From positions 1 to 17,232 of the forward strand of contig JAISAN010000144.1 of NCBI GenBank assembly GCA_031266635.1: DNA of 17,232 nt, in the 5' to 3' direction. The DNA is from Treponema sp. Its GTDB lineage: Bacteria; Spirochaetota; Spirochaetia; Treponematales; Breznakiellaceae. Below are positions 1 to 7,615 of this stretch, piece after piece (the stretch's first letter is position 1; each line of letters starts with the position of its first letter). Both the position numbers and the translations under genes were made by a program. The notes below the pieces were generated by a model that ran no database searches, was not told where the DNA came from, and worked only from the letters and a program-made list of their open reading frames with translations.

Positions 1-1117
1 ATTTGGTGTTCACGGTGGCCCCTTCCACAATGGGAAGAATGTCCCGCTGAACCCCCTCGCGGGATACGTCCGGCCCGCCTCCCCGGTCTCCCTTGACGGC
101 GATCTTGTCTATTTCATCAATAAAGATAATCCCCGTTTCTTCCACCCGCTGGCGGGCCTCGTCGCTGACCCGGTCCCGGTCGATCAGCTTTTCCGCCTCC
201 TCGGCCCGGAGGATCTCCCGGGCCCGGGCCACGGTAACGACTTTCTTCTTTTTGGCGCCCCCGAAAAACCCGGCGATCCCCGAAAGGCTCGATTCCAGGT
301 CTTCCATGCCGCCCCCCATCATTTCTATCGGCGGGAACTGGGGGTTCTGGTTTACCGTAATCTCCACGGTTTTATCGTCCAGCTTTCCTTCCAGCAGCAT
401 GGCCCGGAATTTTTCCCTGGTGGACTTGTCCCCGGCGGTCCGGCGCCCGGTTTCCTGCCCGGCTTCGCCGCCCGCCGGATTATCCCCGGTTTCTTCCGGG
501 ATGTTACTTTCCCTGCCCCCCCTGGCCTTCCGGCTGAAAACATCGGGAATCCCCACCTGAATGGCCGTTCCCATAAGGCTGGGGCCGTTGGGATTTTCGC
601 TGTTAATCGAAAAGGCCCCCATGGGACGCACTACCGGGCCGGGCTGGGCTTTTTCCCTGGGTTTCTTTCCCGTCCCCGGCAGGAGCAGATCCAGCAGGGC
701 TTCCTCGGTCTGTTTTTCCGCCTCCGCGGTAACCGATTCCTGCATCTCCTGCTTTACCATCTGGACTCCCGCGGACATGAGGTCCCGGACCATGGATTCC
801 ACGTCCCGGCCCACATAGCCCACCTCGGTGTACTTGGTGGCCTCCACCTTGATAAAAGGCGAACCTGTCAGCCGGGCCAGCCGCCGGGCGATCTCGGTTT
901 TTCCCACCCCGGTGGGGCCTATCATGAGGATGTTTTTGGGGGCGATGTCCTCCCGGATATCCGGGTCCAGTTTAAGCCGCCGGATCCGGTTCCGCAGGGC
1001 CACGGCCACCGCCCGCTTGGCTTTTTTCTGGCCCACGATATATTTATCCAGTTCCGCCACAATTTCCCGGGGCGTCAGGCGGTCCAGATTTTTTTCGTTG
1101 ATATTTTTACCTGCCAT
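1..1117 (-). CDS. hslU: HslU (ClpY), ATPase subunit of the HslUV protease, 3' end cut off by the window
   Basis: AAA+ unfoldase that feeds substrates to the HslV peptidase in the cytoplasm. The ATG at 1117 shares one base with the hslV stop (TAATG). The first 372 residues are visible, ending just after the VSREGVQRDILPIVEG segment; the sensor and C-terminal domains lie outside. Walker A is GPTGVGKT at about residues 67-74 and Walker B is IIFIDEIDK at about 330-338. The conserved pore segment TEVGYVGRDVES is at about 97-108. Compared with the E. coli protein as I remember it, the I-domain between LLDLLLPG (about 141-148) and GKLDDKTVEI (about 244-253) is some 70 residues longer and rich in Gly, Glu, Arg and Lys. 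The N-terminus is about 10 residues longer. Identity is essentially certain; the enlarged I-domain is the odd feature. Confidence 0.96.
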   Translation of the reverse strand, partial: MAGKNINEKNLDRLTPREIVAELDKYIVGQKKAKRAVAVALRNRIRRLKLDPDIREDIAPKNILMIGPTGVGKTEIARRLARLTGSPFIKVEATKYTEVGYVGRDVESMVRDLMSAGVQMVKQEMQESVTAEAEKQTEEALLDLLLPGTGKKPREKAQPGPVVRPMGAFSINSENPNGPSLMGTAIQVGIPDVFSRKARGGRESNIPEETGDNPAGGEAGQETGRRTAGDKSTREKFRAMLLEGKLDDKTVEITVNQNPQFPPIEMMGGGMEDLESSLSGIAGFFGGAKKKKVVTVARAREILRAEEAEKLIDRDRVSDEARQRVEETGIIFIDEIDKIAVKGDRGGGPDVSREGVQRDILPIVEGATVNTK

Positions 1118-1680
1118 TATTCAAGCACCTCCAGGGTTATCTGCCCATTGGTATAGATACAAATTTCTCCCGCGATTTTCAGGCTCCGTTCGGCGATTTC
1201 CGCGGCGGAAAAAGAACTTCCTTCCAGATAAGCCAGGGCCGCGGCATAGGCGTAATTCCCCCCGGAACCGATGGCCAGCGCGTCCGCCGCGGGCTCTATC
1301 ACGTCCCCGGTGCCGGAAATAAGCAGGGTCTTGGACAAATCCGCCGTCAGGAGCAGGGCTTCAAGGCGGCGCAGATTCCGGTCCAGCCGCCAGTCCTTGG
1401 CCAGTTCCACCGCCGCCCGGAGGAGGTCCCCGGAATACTCCTTGAGCTTTTCCTCGAAACGGTCAAAGAGCGTAAAGGCATCGGCGGTGGCCCCGGCGAA
1501 CCCGCAGAGAACCTTCCCGTCCATAAGGCGGCGGACCTTCCGGGCGTTGTTCTTCATCACCGTTTCGCCCATGGTTACCTGCCCGTCTCCGGCCATAGCG
1601 ACTTTCCCGTCCCGCCGCACAGCGAGCACCGTGGTGGACCGGATTTTCCCGCCCTTTCCATCAACCCTGTTTGTTTTCAA
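1117..1680 (-). CDS. hslV: HslV (ClpQ), threonine peptidase subunit of HslUV
   Basis: Proteasome-beta-like peptidase of the HslUV complex, 187 aa with the start chosen here. The catalytic region STTVLAVRRDGKVAMAGDGQ matches the family start TTIVSVRR, so the nucleophile should be Thr16 and about 15 residues would be a removable propeptide; most family members have only Met or a few residues. The start is TTG at 1680, with AAGGAG 10 nt upstream. An ATG eight bases earlier opens only a three-codon frame (ATG ACA AGT TGA) whose stop overlaps the TTG. No other in-frame start keeps the catalytic Thr. The C-terminus IAGEICIYTNGQITLEVLE is family-like. It lies 150 nt after the xerC-like gene and is immediately coupled to hslU. 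Confidence 0.96.
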   Translation of the reverse strand: MKTNRVDGKGGKIRSTTVLAVRRDGKVAMAGDGQVTMGETVMKNNARKVRRLMDGKVLCGFAGATADAFTLFDRFEEKLKEYSGDLLRAAVELAKDWRLDRNLRRLEALLLTADLSKTLLISGTGDVIEPAADALAIGSGGNYAYAAALAYLEGSSFSAAEIAERSLKIAGEICIYTNGQITLEVLE

Positions 1681-1830
1681 CTTGTCATTTCTCCTTACTA
1701 ACTGCCGCTGCTACCGCGCCGGCGCGCTGTTCAGCCTAAAGGCTTCACGCCGTTTCTCCCAACGCGCACTTTTTTTGGGCGCCGGGCGTATGTTACATCT
1801 ATCACTCCACAGTCCCTGCCGGGACTGCCG
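1681..1830 (-). other. Intergenic gap between xerC-like gene and hslV, with small inverted repeats
   Basis: This is the largest gap in the minus-strand cluster. Directly after the xerC-like stop codon is a perfect 7-bp stem with a 4-nt loop (CAGTCCC/GGGACTG, 1810-1827). Nearer hslV is a 12-bp GC-only palindrome (CGCGCCGGCGCG, 1715-1726). Neither is followed by a U-run in the minus-strand transcript, so I do not call an intrinsic terminator. I found no convincing -35/-10 pair for hslVU. The phrase actgccgct recurs at 1701-1709 and 1825-1833. The stretch may be an mRNA processing or stability region; that is inference only. Confidence 0.35.
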
Positions 1831-2745
1831 CTACTGCGCCCCACTATGGGGGTGCGCCTTGGCATACACTTTTTTCAGCCGCTCAATTTCCACATGGGTA
1901 TAACGCTGGGTGGTGGAAATACTGGCGTGGCCCAGCAGCTCCTGCACCACCCGGACATCGCAGCCCGAATTTACCAGATGGGTGGCGAAACTGTGGCGGA
2001 GGCTGTGGGGGTGGATGTTTTTTCCCAGCCCCGACCGTTCCGCGTATTTTGTGATGATCCACCGGACCCCGGGAACCGAAATAGCCCCTCCCCTGCGGTT
2101 GACAAACACCTTGTCCGTGGGAGCGGCGCCGTCAGGCCCCGCCGCCTTGACCCGGCTCTTCCGCTCCAAAAGATATTCCTCCAGGCTTTCCTTCGCCTCG
2201 CCGGAAAAAAACACATACCGTTCCTTGTCGCCCTTGCCGATAACCCTGGCCCCGCCAAGGTCCGCCTCCAGGCTTTTAAGGGAAAGGGACACCAGCTCGG
2301 AGATCCGCAGACCCGCGGAATACATTACCAGAATCAGGGCCTTGTCCCGGACAGGCCAGAGAATCCCCGCCGTATCGGGAAGTTCCGCGAAACCGGCCAT
2401 CTCCTCTTCCCGGAGAAAAGCCGGCAGGGTTCTGGGGGTCTTGAGGTTCCGCAAATTACCGCAGGGGTTGCCGGTCCGGCGGCCAAAGCGGATCAGCCAG
2501 CGGTAATAGCCCCGGATCGCCGAAAGCGCCCGGTTCACGCTCACCGAGGCGATCCCCTCGGCGCTGAGGTCGGCGATAAAGCTCTGGACCTCATAGGGTC
2601 CGGCGCTTTCGGGGCAGAAGCCGTGGTTCCCGCAGTAATTTATAAAACGGGACAGATCTTTCCCGTAGGCTTCGATAGTCCGTTTCGAAACGCCCCGGAC
2701 GGCCCCCAGATACTCAAGATATTCCTCCACCGCGCCAATACTCAT
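1831..2745 (-). CDS. xerC: Tyrosine recombinase, XerC/XerD family (copy 2, between topA and hslV)
   Basis: Site-specific tyrosine recombinase of 304 aa, the usual Xer length. It has an N-terminal SAM-like DNA-binding domain (residues about 1-95) and a complete catalytic domain: Arg147 in AGLRISE, Lys171 in IGKGDKER, His247 and Arg250 in HPHSLRHSFATHL, His273 in LLGHASISTTQRYTHV, and the nucleophile Tyr282. Xer proteins resolve chromosome dimers at dif near the division septum. The ATG at 2745 overlaps the topA stop by 4 nt (ATGA), so it is translationally coupled to topA. I cannot decide from sequence whether this copy is the true XerC or XerD partner; its position after topA resembles the gene called codV/xerC in treponemes (from memory). 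Family assignment is firm, the symbol less so. Confidence 0.92.
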   Translation of the reverse strand: MSIGAVEEYLEYLGAVRGVSKRTIEAYGKDLSRFINYCGNHGFCPESAGPYEVQSFIADLSAEGIASVSVNRALSAIRGYYRWLIRFGRRTGNPCGNLRNLKTPRTLPAFLREEEMAGFAELPDTAGILWPVRDKALILVMYSAGLRISELVSLSLKSLEADLGGARVIGKGDKERYVFFSGEAKESLEEYLLERKSRVKAAGPDGAAPTDKVFVNRRGGAISVPGVRWIITKYAERSGLGKNIHPHSLRHSFATHLVNSGCDVRVVQELLGHASISTTQRYTHVEIERLKKVYAKAHPHSGAQ

Positions 2746-4919
2746 GCCTCAGCCTCCGGGGGCTCATCATCGTCAGGACTGTGAAGGTAATCGCAGTCCG
2801 GGTTGATGCAGGCCTTGTGGGCCCCGTTTTTCTTGTCGTATTTTTCTACCATGAACTGGCCGCACTTGGGACAGTTCTGTTTTATCGGCTTGAAGTGGCT
2901 GATAAAATCGCAGTCCGGGTAATTGGTACAGCCGTAAAATTCCTTGCCCCGGCCTTTGGTTTTCCGGGCCACAATGTCCCCGCCGCATTTGGGACATTTC
3001 GCCAGCGGTATGGACTTGGTGTTCCGGCATTCGGGGAAGCCTGAACAGGCTAGGAAAAAACCGAAGCGGCCTAGTTTTTTTATCATGGGCTTGCCGCATT
3101 TTTCACAAACATAGTCCGTGGGTTCGTCCAGGGAACCCTTAAAAGATTCCAGGGTTTTGCCCACTTCATCCACTCTGGTTTTGAAGGGGCCCCAGAATTC
3201 CCGGATCATGTCGGGCCAGCGGAGCTGGCTTTCCTCAACCTCGTCGAGCTTGTTTTCCATGGAAGCGGTAAAGGCCGCGTCCACCACATGGGGGAAATAT
3301 TCCACCAGCATCTCGTTGATCAGCTTCCCCAGCAGGGTAGGCGTCAACTGCTTGTTTGACCGGGTTACATAATACCGTTCCAGCAGTACCGAAATAATCG
3401 GCGCGTAGGTAGAGGGCCGGCCGATCCCTTTTTCTTCCAGGGTTTTGATGATGGAGGCGTCGGTGTACCGGGGCGGCCCCTGGGTAAAGTGCTGTTCGGG
3501 GTGGAACTTGTCCACCTGTACCTTGTCTCCCTTGTTCAGAACCGGATAGGGATTGCCCTTTTCCTCTTTTGAGGAAAGGAGTTTGATGACCCGGTAAAAT
3601 CCCTTTTCGATAATTTTGGTTCCCGCCACCCGGAAGATCCCCTCCCCGGCGGCAATGTCCACGCTCACCGTCCGGGTTTTGGCGCTGTTCATCTGGCTTG
3701 ATACAAAGCGTTCCCAGATGATCGTGTAGAGCCGCAGTTGATCCCGGTTCAGGTAGTCCTTCATCCCGTCGGGGGTATAGGAAACATAGGTGGGCCGGAT
3801 GGCTTCGTGGGCGTCCTGGGCTTTTTTCCCCATCAGATATTCCGCCGGTTTTTCGGGAAGATCTTTGGGGAAATTTTCCTTGATCCAGAGGCGGACTTCG
3901 TCAAGGGCGGTTTGGGAAACCCGCACCGAGTCGGTCCGCATATAGGTGATAAGCCCCACCCGGGCGCTGCCGATGTTCACCCCTTCGTAGAGCTGCTGGG
4001 CGATCTGCATGGTTTTTTTGCTGGTAAAGCCCAGGCGGTTGGCGGCGGTCTGCTGGAGCTGGGAGGTGGTAAAGGGCGGCCGGGGCCGCACCGTCTTTTC
4101 GATCTCCCGTACATCCTGAACAAAGCAATCGGCGTTGATAATTTTATCAATGATCGCCTTGACCCCGGCTTCGTCTTTCAGTTCCGGTTTGCTGCCCTGC
4201 CACGATACAAGCTGGGCGGTAAAGGCATGTTTTCCCACCCGGATGTCCGCATCCAGGGTCCAGTATTCTTCGGGGATGAAGGAATCCACTTCTTTTTCCC
4301 GTTCACAGATAAGGCGGAGGGCCACGGACTGAACCCGGCCCGCGGAGAGGCCGTTCTTCACTTTTTTCCAGAGCAGGGGGGACAGATTGTAGCCCACCAG
4401 CCGGTCCAGAACCCGGCGGGCCTTTTGGGCGTTCACCTTGGCCTCGTCAATGGTTCCGGGATGGGCCACCGCTTCCCTAATCGCCGCGGGGGTTATTTCG
4501 TTAAAGCTGATCCGCTGGATGGGAACCTTTGCGGTTTTCGCGGTGATGGCGTTTCTAAGATGCCAGGCTATGGCCTCCCCTTCCCGGTCGTTATCACTGG
4601 CCAGCAGCACCAGGCCCGACTTTTTCGCGTCTCCCTGGAGTTCCTTGAGCAGCTTCGCCCGCCCCCGGACGGTGATATATTCGGGTTCAAAATTGTGTTC
4701 CGTATCAATGGCGGTCCTCGATTTGGGAAGATCGATGAGGTGCCCCATGGAAGCTTTTACGCTGTATTGGGGGCCGAGGTATTTTTCGATTGTTTTTGCC
4801 TTGGCGGGAGATTCCACAATAACGAGGATCTTCCGGTCTTCGTTTTTTTTGGAGGCCCGTTTCTTTTTCGCCTTTTCGGGCTCCGCCGCCTTTTCAGCCA
4901 CCTTTGTTTTTACCGCCAT
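2742..4919 (-). CDS. topA: DNA topoisomerase I (type IA)
   Basis: Relaxes negatively supercoiled DNA by transient single-strand cleavage; 725 aa. A Lys/Ala/Glu-rich basic tail (1-30) precedes the Toprim domain with Glu36 (VIVESPAKAKTI) and the metal motif ASDNDREGEAIAWH (107-120), where the usual DPDRE reads DNDRE. The DNA-binding signature LSAGRVQSVALRLI is at 191-204. The catalytic Tyr326 lies in GLITYMRTDS. The C-terminus has three tetracysteine zinc fingers: Cys605/608/625/631, Cys642/645/664/670 and Cys683/686/704/709, then an acidic tail. The ATG is 9 nt downstream of the dprA stop, and its AAGGA ribosome site overlaps that stop codon. The stop overlaps the next xer gene. Length and domains are complete. 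Confidence 0.98.
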   Translation of the reverse strand: MAVKTKVAEKAAEPEKAKKKRASKKNEDRKILVIVESPAKAKTIEKYLGPQYSVKASMGHLIDLPKSRTAIDTEHNFEPEYITVRGRAKLLKELQGDAKKSGLVLLASDNDREGEAIAWHLRNAITAKTAKVPIQRISFNEITPAAIREAVAHPGTIDEAKVNAQKARRVLDRLVGYNLSPLLWKKVKNGLSAGRVQSVALRLICEREKEVDSFIPEEYWTLDADIRVGKHAFTAQLVSWQGSKPELKDEAGVKAIIDKIINADCFVQDVREIEKTVRPRPPFTTSQLQQTAANRLGFTSKKTMQIAQQLYEGVNIGSARVGLITYMRTDSVRVSQTALDEVRLWIKENFPKDLPEKPAEYLMGKKAQDAHEAIRPTYVSYTPDGMKDYLNRDQLRLYTIIWERFVSSQMNSAKTRTVSVDIAAGEGIFRVAGTKIIEKGFYRVIKLLSSKEEKGNPYPVLNKGDKVQVDKFHPEQHFTQGPPRYTDASIIKTLEEKGIGRPSTYAPIISVLLERYYVTRSNKQLTPTLLGKLINEMLVEYFPHVVDAAFTASMENKLDEVEESQLRWPDMIREFWGPFKTRVDEVGKTLESFKGSLDEPTDYVCEKCGKPMIKKLGRFGFFLACSGFPECRNTKSIPLAKCPKCGGDIVARKTKGRGKEFYGCTNYPDCDFISHFKPIKQNCPKCGQFMVEKYDKKNGAHKACINPDCDYLHSPDDDEPPEAEA

Positions 4920-4928
4920 ACTTTTTCC

Positions 4929-5912
4929 TTATAAATTAATTTTTAGCGACCGCGCCAGGGAAGCGGCCAATTCTCTTCCCCCGGAGCTAATTTCTCCGTC
5001 CGCGCCGGCGCGGCTCTCTCCAGCCGCCGGAAACGGCAGGACCGTCCATTTCCACTCGGCGAGGATCGCGGCGGCGCCGTGAATGACCTTTGCCCCATCG
5101 TCCGCCAGTTTCGCCGTCCCCGCGCCGCAGGAAGAAACGGTTCCCGCCGAAGCGACCCAGAGGTCCCGCCCCTGTTCCAGGGCAAACCGGGCGGTGATCA
5201 GGGCGCCGGACCGGGCCGGGGCCTCCACAATCACCGTCCCCCGGGCCAGGCCGGCGATAATCCGGTTCCGGGCGGGAAAATTCCCCCGGAACGGCTTCAT
5301 ACCGGGAACATACTCGCTCAAAATGCCCCCGCCGTTATCCAGAATCCGCATCGCCAGCTTCCGGTTTCCCGCGGGGTAAATTTCATCCGCCCCGGAACCG
5401 AGAACCGCGAAGGTCGGGACCCCGCCTTCCAGGTTTCCCCGGTGGGCCAGGGCGTCAATCCCCAGGGCAAGGCCGGAAACCACCGAAAGGCCCGCAGCCC
5501 CCAGTTCACGGGAAATGTCGTATGCCTGGGCCGCCGCGGCCGGGCCGGGCCGCCGGGTTCCCACTACCGCGGCCAGAGGTTTTTCAGGGTCCGGCAGGGA
5601 GCCCCGGAAAAAAAGAACTGCCGGGGGATCATAGATCTCCCGAAGCTGGGGCGGATAATCCCCTGATGTCCAGGATACCCAGCGGATACCCCGGAACCGG
5701 GCGGTTCGCTCATCCTGGCCGGCCTGAAGGCAAAGTTCGTCCATCAGCCAGGACTGTTTCAGGGGGCGGTTGATTATTTTTTCAATATCCTCTTTTGAAA
5801 GTATGGATATTTCTTCTTCCCGGTCAAATTTTTCGCATAACACAAGCCGTTCCGGAATTCTGAGGCCGGGAATCCGGTTGATAATCAGGTCCAGGAGGCC
5901 CCGGTCAACCAT
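4929..5912 (-). CDS. dprA: DprA/Smf, DNA-processing protein
   Basis: Binds single-stranded DNA and loads RecA during uptake of transforming DNA; the gene is also widespread in bacteria with no known competence. The product is 327 aa with an N-terminal SAM/helix-hairpin-like region (about 1-60) and a Rossmann-like core: AAVVGTRRPG (114-123), SGLALGIDALAH (146-157), GSGADEIYPAGNR (172-184), FPARNRIIAGLA (212-223) and SGALITARFALEQGRD (235-250). After the core, the usual AVPG...GTNxLI segment reads ASAGTVSSCGAGTAKLADDGA, and I see no clear C-terminal winged helix. The start chosen is ATG 5912, with GGAG 7 nt upstream; it overlaps the TPR gene stop by 8 nt. A longer open frame upstream runs inside the TPR gene and is not family-like. 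Confidence 0.93.
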   Translation of the reverse strand: MVDRGLLDLIINRIPGLRIPERLVLCEKFDREEEISILSKEDIEKIINRPLKQSWLMDELCLQAGQDERTARFRGIRWVSWTSGDYPPQLREIYDPPAVLFFRGSLPDPEKPLAAVVGTRRPGPAAAAQAYDISRELGAAGLSVVSGLALGIDALAHRGNLEGGVPTFAVLGSGADEIYPAGNRKLAMRILDNGGGILSEYVPGMKPFRGNFPARNRIIAGLARGTVIVEAPARSGALITARFALEQGRDLWVASAGTVSSCGAGTAKLADDGAKVIHGAAAILAEWKWTVLPFPAAGESRAGADGEISSGGRELAASLARSLKINL

Positions 5913-6660
5913 AGAGCTGCTCCATGATGATTTCCTTGTTGTTCTGCGCCTCCGCCTTCCGGTTCTGATCCTTTGTGCGGGACAGGATCCGGTCGTACAA
6001 TTCAATGGCGCTGCTGTTGTCTCCGGTCATATAATAGGCCCTGGCCAGGGCGAACATGGCGTCAAAATCGCTGGACATAAGTTCCAGATACCGGGTCAGG
6101 TGGGGAATCGCGTCCGCCGGGCGGTCCAGTTCAAAAATATAGAGGATTCCCAGCCCGTACCGGGGCCGGGGGTAGGTGGGATCCAGGTTTATGGCCCGGA
6201 GATAGGCGGATTCCGCCAGGGCGAAATATTTATCCCGCTCCGCGCCGGGGGCACCGGAACCGCCGGGAAAATCCAGGGACGATTTGGCCACCACGGCCGC
6301 CGAAAGGCCGGTAAGGTAAAAGAGGACGGGATCTTCGGCGTTATAGGCGATGGCCTTCTCCAGCGCCGCCAGGGCGTCCCGGTGCATACTCCGGTCCGCC
6401 AGCCGGGTGGCCAGAATCTTCCAGTACACCCCGGTCTGGGCCCCTTCTTTTACGTTCAACTCTATCTGATTCTCATAGGCGGCAATGGCGGCCCTGAGCC
6501 CTTCAAAGGTTTCCGGCGGGCCGCCCCGGGGACTTAGCTCGGCGATCCGCTTCGCCAAATCCCGGTGAACTTTTCCTGTCTCGCAGCGGTAGACAATCAC
6601 TATCAGGGCGGCGATAACCAACAGAACCGCGGCCCCCCGAATTGTCTCTTTTATGTTCAT
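5905..6660 (-). CDS. Membrane-anchored TPR-repeat protein
   Basis: 251 aa, probably a tethered scaffold facing the periplasm, with no enzymatic motif. A short N-terminal cytoplasmic stretch is followed by one hydrophobic segment (about 9-24, AAVLLVIAALIVIVY), which could also be an uncleaved signal. The rest is alpha-helical with tetratricopeptide-like units at about 76-110 (helix pair ending DALAALEKAIAYNAEDP), 145-180 (AESAYLRAINLDPTYPRPRYGLG) and 181-235 (FALARAYYMTGDNSSAIELYDRIL). The ATG at 6660 has AGGAAAAG about 5 nt upstream, and the stop overlaps dprA by 8 nt. It sits between xerD and dprA in the same transcription unit, but the sequence does not define a partner. A division- or envelope-associated role is inference from context. 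Confidence 0.8.
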   Translation of the reverse strand: MNIKETIRGAAVLLVIAALIVIVYRCETGKVHRDLAKRIAELSPRGGPPETFEGLRAAIAAYENQIELNVKEGAQTGVYWKILATRLADRSMHRDALAALEKAIAYNAEDPVLFYLTGLSAAVVAKSSLDFPGGSGAPGAERDKYFALAESAYLRAINLDPTYPRPRYGLGILYIFELDRPADAIPHLTRYLELMSSDFDAMFALARAYYMTGDNSSAIELYDRILSRTKDQNRKAEAQNNKEIIMEQLYG

Positions 6661-6688
6661 ATTCTTTTCCTACTTTTCCCCAATCTCA

Positions 6689-7612
6689 TTATAATTCGGG
6701 TCCCCTGTTTTTTGAGCCCCGGAGCCCCAAGTTCGGCATATACCGGCGGTGGTTTTCCCGGAGCAGGGAAACATCCACATGGGTATAGATCTGGGTGGTG
6801 GCCAGGTTCGCGTGGCCCAGCAGTTCCTGCACGGACCGGAGGTCCGCCCCCCCGGCGAGCAATTCGGTGGCAAAACTGTGCCGCAGGGTATGGAGCCGGG
6901 AACCCGTCCCCGCCAAAGCGGTAAAACGGGTGTAATTTTTCCATATCCCCTTCCGGGACAGCCGCCGCCCGCGCCGGCCGATAAAAAGGGCGGAACTCCT
7001 GACCCGCCCCGCCAGAAGAGGCCGGGCTTCGCCGAGGTAACGTTTCAGCCAGAAGAGGGCTTCGGAACCGAAAACCACCAGCCGCTCCTTGTTTCCCTTC
7101 CCCGTAACCCTGGCAACTCCGCCGGGCAAATCCAGGTCCTGCAGGTTGAGGCCCACCGCCTCGGAAATCCGCAGTCCCGCGGAATAGATAAGCTCGTAGA
7201 CCGTCCGGTTCCGAATTCCCAGGGGGCTTTTGGTGTCCACCGCCGCCAGAATCCGCTCCACCGCCTCCCTGGGCAGCACCTCGGGAAGGCGCAGACGCCG
7301 CCGGGGGTTTTCCATAATCGCCGCCGGATTATCCTCCCGGATACCTTCATCCACGGCAAAGCGGAAAAATGAACGCAGGCAGGAAAGGGCCTTGGCGGCG
7401 GACCGGGAATCAATGCCGTCCTCCCGCCGCCGGTATTCCAGATAATGGCCCAGTTCCCCGGAATCAACCAGGGAAAGCTCAAGATCGCCGTTTTCCAAAT
7501 ATTCCAGAAAACGGCGGATCTCGAATTTGTAGGTTGCCGCGGTCAGGCGGGAACGCCGTTCCATGGCAATGAGCCGGGAATAAAACCGGTCCAGAAGCCC
7601 CTGATTTTTCAC
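6689..7612 (-). CDS. xerD: Tyrosine recombinase, XerC/XerD family (copy 1, directly after ftsZ)
   Basis: Second Xer-type recombinase, 307 aa. The catalytic set is complete: Arg148 in SAGLRISEAVGL, Lys172 in TGKGNKERLVVF, His241 and Arg244 in RLHTLRHSFATEL, His267 in LLGHANLATTQIYTHVD, and Tyr276. The N-terminal domain begins LLDRFYSRLIAMERRSRLTAATY, which aligns with the usual first Xer helix; that supports the GTG start at 7612 rather than the internal Met17. The GTG lies 3 nt after the ftsZ stop with only a weak ribosome site, so translation probably depends on coupling to ftsZ. It shares family architecture, but not close sequence, with the copy at 1831-2745, so the two may be the XerC and XerD partners of one dif system. 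Which is which is not settled by sequence. Confidence 0.92.
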   Translation of the reverse strand: MKNQGLLDRFYSRLIAMERRSRLTAATYKFEIRRFLEYLENGDLELSLVDSGELGHYLEYRRREDGIDSRSAAKALSCLRSFFRFAVDEGIREDNPAAIMENPRRRLRLPEVLPREAVERILAAVDTKSPLGIRNRTVYELIYSAGLRISEAVGLNLQDLDLPGGVARVTGKGNKERLVVFGSEALFWLKRYLGEARPLLAGRVRSSALFIGRRGRRLSRKGIWKNYTRFTALAGTGSRLHTLRHSFATELLAGGADLRSVQELLGHANLATTQIYTHVDVSLLRENHRRYMPNLGLRGSKNRGPEL

Positions 7613-7615
7613 CGG

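Noticed and set aside
93..560. Ser/Arg-rich plus-strand frame opposite hslU
   Set aside because: Lies across the I-domain coding region of hslU and shows no independent signal.
1846..2784. Plus-strand open frame of 312 codons opposite the xerC-like gene
   Set aside because: The minus-strand frame encodes all catalytic residues of a tyrosine recombinase, so this frame is a by-product of GC-rich codons.
3738..4934. Plus-strand open frame of 398 codons opposite topA
   Set aside because: Antisense shadow of a clearly identified topoisomerase gene; composition is Gly/Phe/Pro-rich and no family signature is visible.
5913..6005. 31-codon upstream extension of dprA
   Set aside because: The extension is Arg/Thr/Ser-rich and lies wholly inside the TPR gene; the ATG at 5912 has its own GGAG site and fits the family N-terminus.
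6688..6693. Perfect TATAAT on the minus strand at the end of xerD, upstream of the TPR gene
   Set aside because: No -35-like sequence at 16-18 bp spacing and no extended -10; chance occurrence around a stop codon is likely.
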